The position numbers and the translations under genes were made by a program. Of a DNA stretch of 64,000 nucleotides, positions 62,896 to 64,000 are shown in pieces. Every line of letters starts with the position of its first letter. The stretch's first letter is position 1. This DNA is from Guptibacillus hwajinpoensis (GTDB lineage: Bacteria > Bacillota > Bacilli > Bacillales > Bacillaceae_O). The DNA lies in NCBI GenBank assembly GCA_016841765.1, contig JAENYN010000013.1:1-64000 (forward strand), given 5' to 3'. Below the pieces are notes generated by a model. That model made no database searches. It saw only the letters and a list, made by a program, of their open reading frames with translations, and had not been told where the DNA came from.

Positions 62896-63747
62896 TTATT
62901 TCCTCTCTTCCCTCTTCACCGCATCAATAACCTCTTTACCATCCCGCGACCATTTAATTGCCCTGTATTCCTCATCATGATAAAACGTGAACCATGCATT
63001 GCGGCTGTATGCTTCTTCCATCCATTTCTGCTTTTGCTCAATGGAATCCATCGGATAATCATCGAATGCAAGCACCCATAAAATATTTTGATGGGCGCGT
63101 GTCGGCATCAAATCAGCCATATGAACAATCGACTCTTCCCCGGTTTCCAGCATGATAATGCTATGCCCGTCACTGTGTCCCCCGGTATGGTGCATAACAA
63201 CGCCAGGAACTGGTTCGGTTTGGCCCTTAAAGGTACGGACCTGATGTTCCACCGGTTTCCAGTTTTCCTTCCAATAGGTGTTTTTTGACCGAACATTCGG
63301 GTTCCTCATCTCATTCCATTCTATTTCCGAAACAATGATCTCCGCATTCGGAAATGCAGAGACAAGCTCACCATTTTCCCATTTTGTGAGGCCGCTTGAA
63401 TGATCGAAATGCAAATGCGTCATTAACACGAGGTCGATCTCACGCTCAGTAAGCCCGAGGCTTTGTAAATCCTCATCGACCCGGCTTTCCTCTGTCACTC
63501 CGTAGTTACGCTTCATTTTATCGGAAAATTTTCCTTTTCCGATGCCCGATTCAATCAATATATTTTTGCCGCCTGCCTGAAAAAAGATCGGGTCGGTCCG
63601 GAGCGGAACCTGGTTCTTTTCATTGGAAGGATACTTTTTGCTCCACAGCACCTTTGGAACTACTCCGAACATCGCTCCGCCATCAAGGTGTGTCATCCCG
63701 CCGTTAAGCCAGGTTAATGCCAAATCCCCTTTTTTAAACGTTTCCAT
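62896..63747 (-). CDS. ytnP: metallo-beta-lactamase-fold lactonase-like protein YtnP
   Basis: A 283-aa MBL-fold hydrolase. The metal-binding HxHxDH motif is [13 protein letters not shown], the second histidine lies in [13 protein letters not shown], and [12 protein letters not shown] provides the bridging aspartate. It belongs to the YtnP group. B. subtilis YtnP is reported as a lactonase active on signalling lactones. The natural substrate is not shown here. RBS GGGGGGATTAG. It is the last complete gene of the window. Confidence 0.92.
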   Translation of the reverse strand: METFKKGDLALTWLNGGMTHLDGGAMFGVVPKVLWSKKYPSNEKNQVPLRTDPIFFQAGGKNILIESGIGKGKFSDKMKRNYGVTEESRVDEDLQSLGLTEREIDLVLMTHLHFDHSSGLTKWENGELVSAFPNAEIIVSEIEWNEMRNPNVRSKNTYWKENWKPVEHQVRTFKGQTEPVPGVVMHHTGGHSDGHSIIMLETGEESIVHMADLMPTRAHQNILWVLAFDDYPMDSIEQKQKWMEEAYSRNAWFTFYHDEEYRAIKWSRDGKEVIDAVKREERK

Positions 63748-63875
63748 CTAATCCCCCCGTTTTGTTTAGAGCTACTTCTTAGTTTACCAAAAGCGAATTT
63801 AGTTTATAAATTAAAAGTATTCAGAATAAAATAGGGGGGATACACATCGCTTAAGTGGAAAACGTTTAAAAAGAC

Positions 63876-63955
63876 AGAGGCATAGTTGCCCTTATCTATA
63901 TTCCTAAGATTGGCAGCTGCGTCGAATTACTCCCTTGCTGACAGTTTATACTTTC
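63876..63955 (+). repeat. ~80-nt dispersed element, copy 2
   Basis: AGAGGCATAGTTGCCCTTATC, TATATTCCTAAGATTGGCAGCTGC, then CCCTTGCTGACAGTTTATAC. It aligns end to end with the reverse complement of 60391-60470. Confidence 0.75.
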
Positions 63956-63963
63956 CAATACGG

Positions 63964-63992
63964 CAAAAAAGCTGCCCATCTCGGGACAGCTC
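63964..63992 (-). terminator. terminator of a gene beyond the right edge
   Basis: AGCTGTCCC and GGGCAGCT pair on the minus strand, followed by TTTTTTGCCG. It presumably ends a minus-strand gene that starts outside the window. Confidence 0.75.
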
Positions 63993-64000
63993 CTCTCAAG

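Noticed and set aside
63857-63870. cre-like GGAAAACGTTTAAA near the right edge
   Set aside because: Only 12/14 with both ends altered, and the gene it might control lies outside the window.

Overview
The window looks like a chromosomal segment from an endospore-forming, motile member of the Bacillaceae, of moderate GC content, with AGGAGG-type ribosome binding sites and rho-independent hairpins after most transcription units. Gene order follows, in long blocks, what I know of the Bacillus subtilis yt* region: ackA-ytxK-tpx-ytfJ-ytfI-yteJ-sppA-ytdI-ytcJ-ytcI-sspA-thiI-nifZ-ezrA-hisJ-refZ-ytsP, then ytrP-rpsD-tyrS, acsA/acuABC-motSP-ccpA-aroA-ytxJHG, murC, sftA-ytpR-ytpQ-ytpP, and ytoQ-ytoP-ytzB-ytnP. 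Sporulation genes (an alpha/beta SASP, YtfJ/GerW, RefZ), a MotPS-type stator, CcpA and a tyrosine T-box all fit a Bacillus-like organism. The genus cannot be fixed from sequence reading alone.

Layout. 1-7 kb: acetate kinase, thiol peroxidase, spore protein YtfJ, and signal peptide peptidase SppA with its inhibitor YteJ/SppI, nearly all on the minus strand. 7-16 kb: NAD kinase, an amidohydrolase, an acyl-CoA synthetase, a SASP, the ThiI/cysteine desulfurase pair and EzrA. 16-25 kb: histidinol phosphatase, RefZ, free-methionine-sulfoxide reductase, a methionine gamma-lyase-like enzyme, diguanylate cyclase DgcP, ribosomal protein S4 with a long leader, and tyrosyl-tRNA synthetase with a T-box. 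25-38 kb: a class A PBP, acetyl-CoA synthetase diverging from its acetylation regulators acuABC, MotPS, CcpA and the fused chorismate mutase-DAHP synthase. 38-54 kb: bacilliredoxin YtxJ, YtxH/YtxG, an M29 aminopeptidase, MurC, an inserted TAXI-TRAP transporter with a nicotinate phosphoribosyltransferase-like gene, translocase SftA, and YtpR/Q/P. 54-64 kb: an EIIC-like membrane protein, a chemoreceptor, a lipoprotein, YtoQ, a universal stress protein, a DUF84 NTPase, M42 peptidase YtoP, YtzB, an unknown membrane protein and YtnP.

How they work together. Carbon overflow and its control are concentrated here: CcpA is encoded in the window, and cre-like sites lie in front of ackA, the methionine gamma-lyase gene and the acsA/acuA divergent region. 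AcuA and AcuC belong to a family pair that reversibly acetylates AcsA. Cell division is represented by EzrA, RefZ, SftA, MurC and a PBP.

The least ordinary content is intergenic. There is a ten-unit 51-nt tandem array whose unit junctions are palindromic (57.1-57.6 kb). A 21-nt tandem repeat element occurs at two distant loci (14.4 and 39.2 kb) with shared flanks. A roughly 80-nt element appears in two opposite orientations (60.4 and 63.9 kb). A roughly 140-nt module ending in T-rich 20-nt repeats is duplicated between tpx and ytfJ. A GC-rich palindromic element appears in long, short and partial forms. Two perfect operator-like palindromes sit in front of ccpA (Rex-box-like) and the TAXI-TRAP operon. 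No tRNA, rRNA, insertion sequence, prophage or CRISPR array was recognised. All functional names rest on recalled family resemblance and visible motifs, not on database searches.
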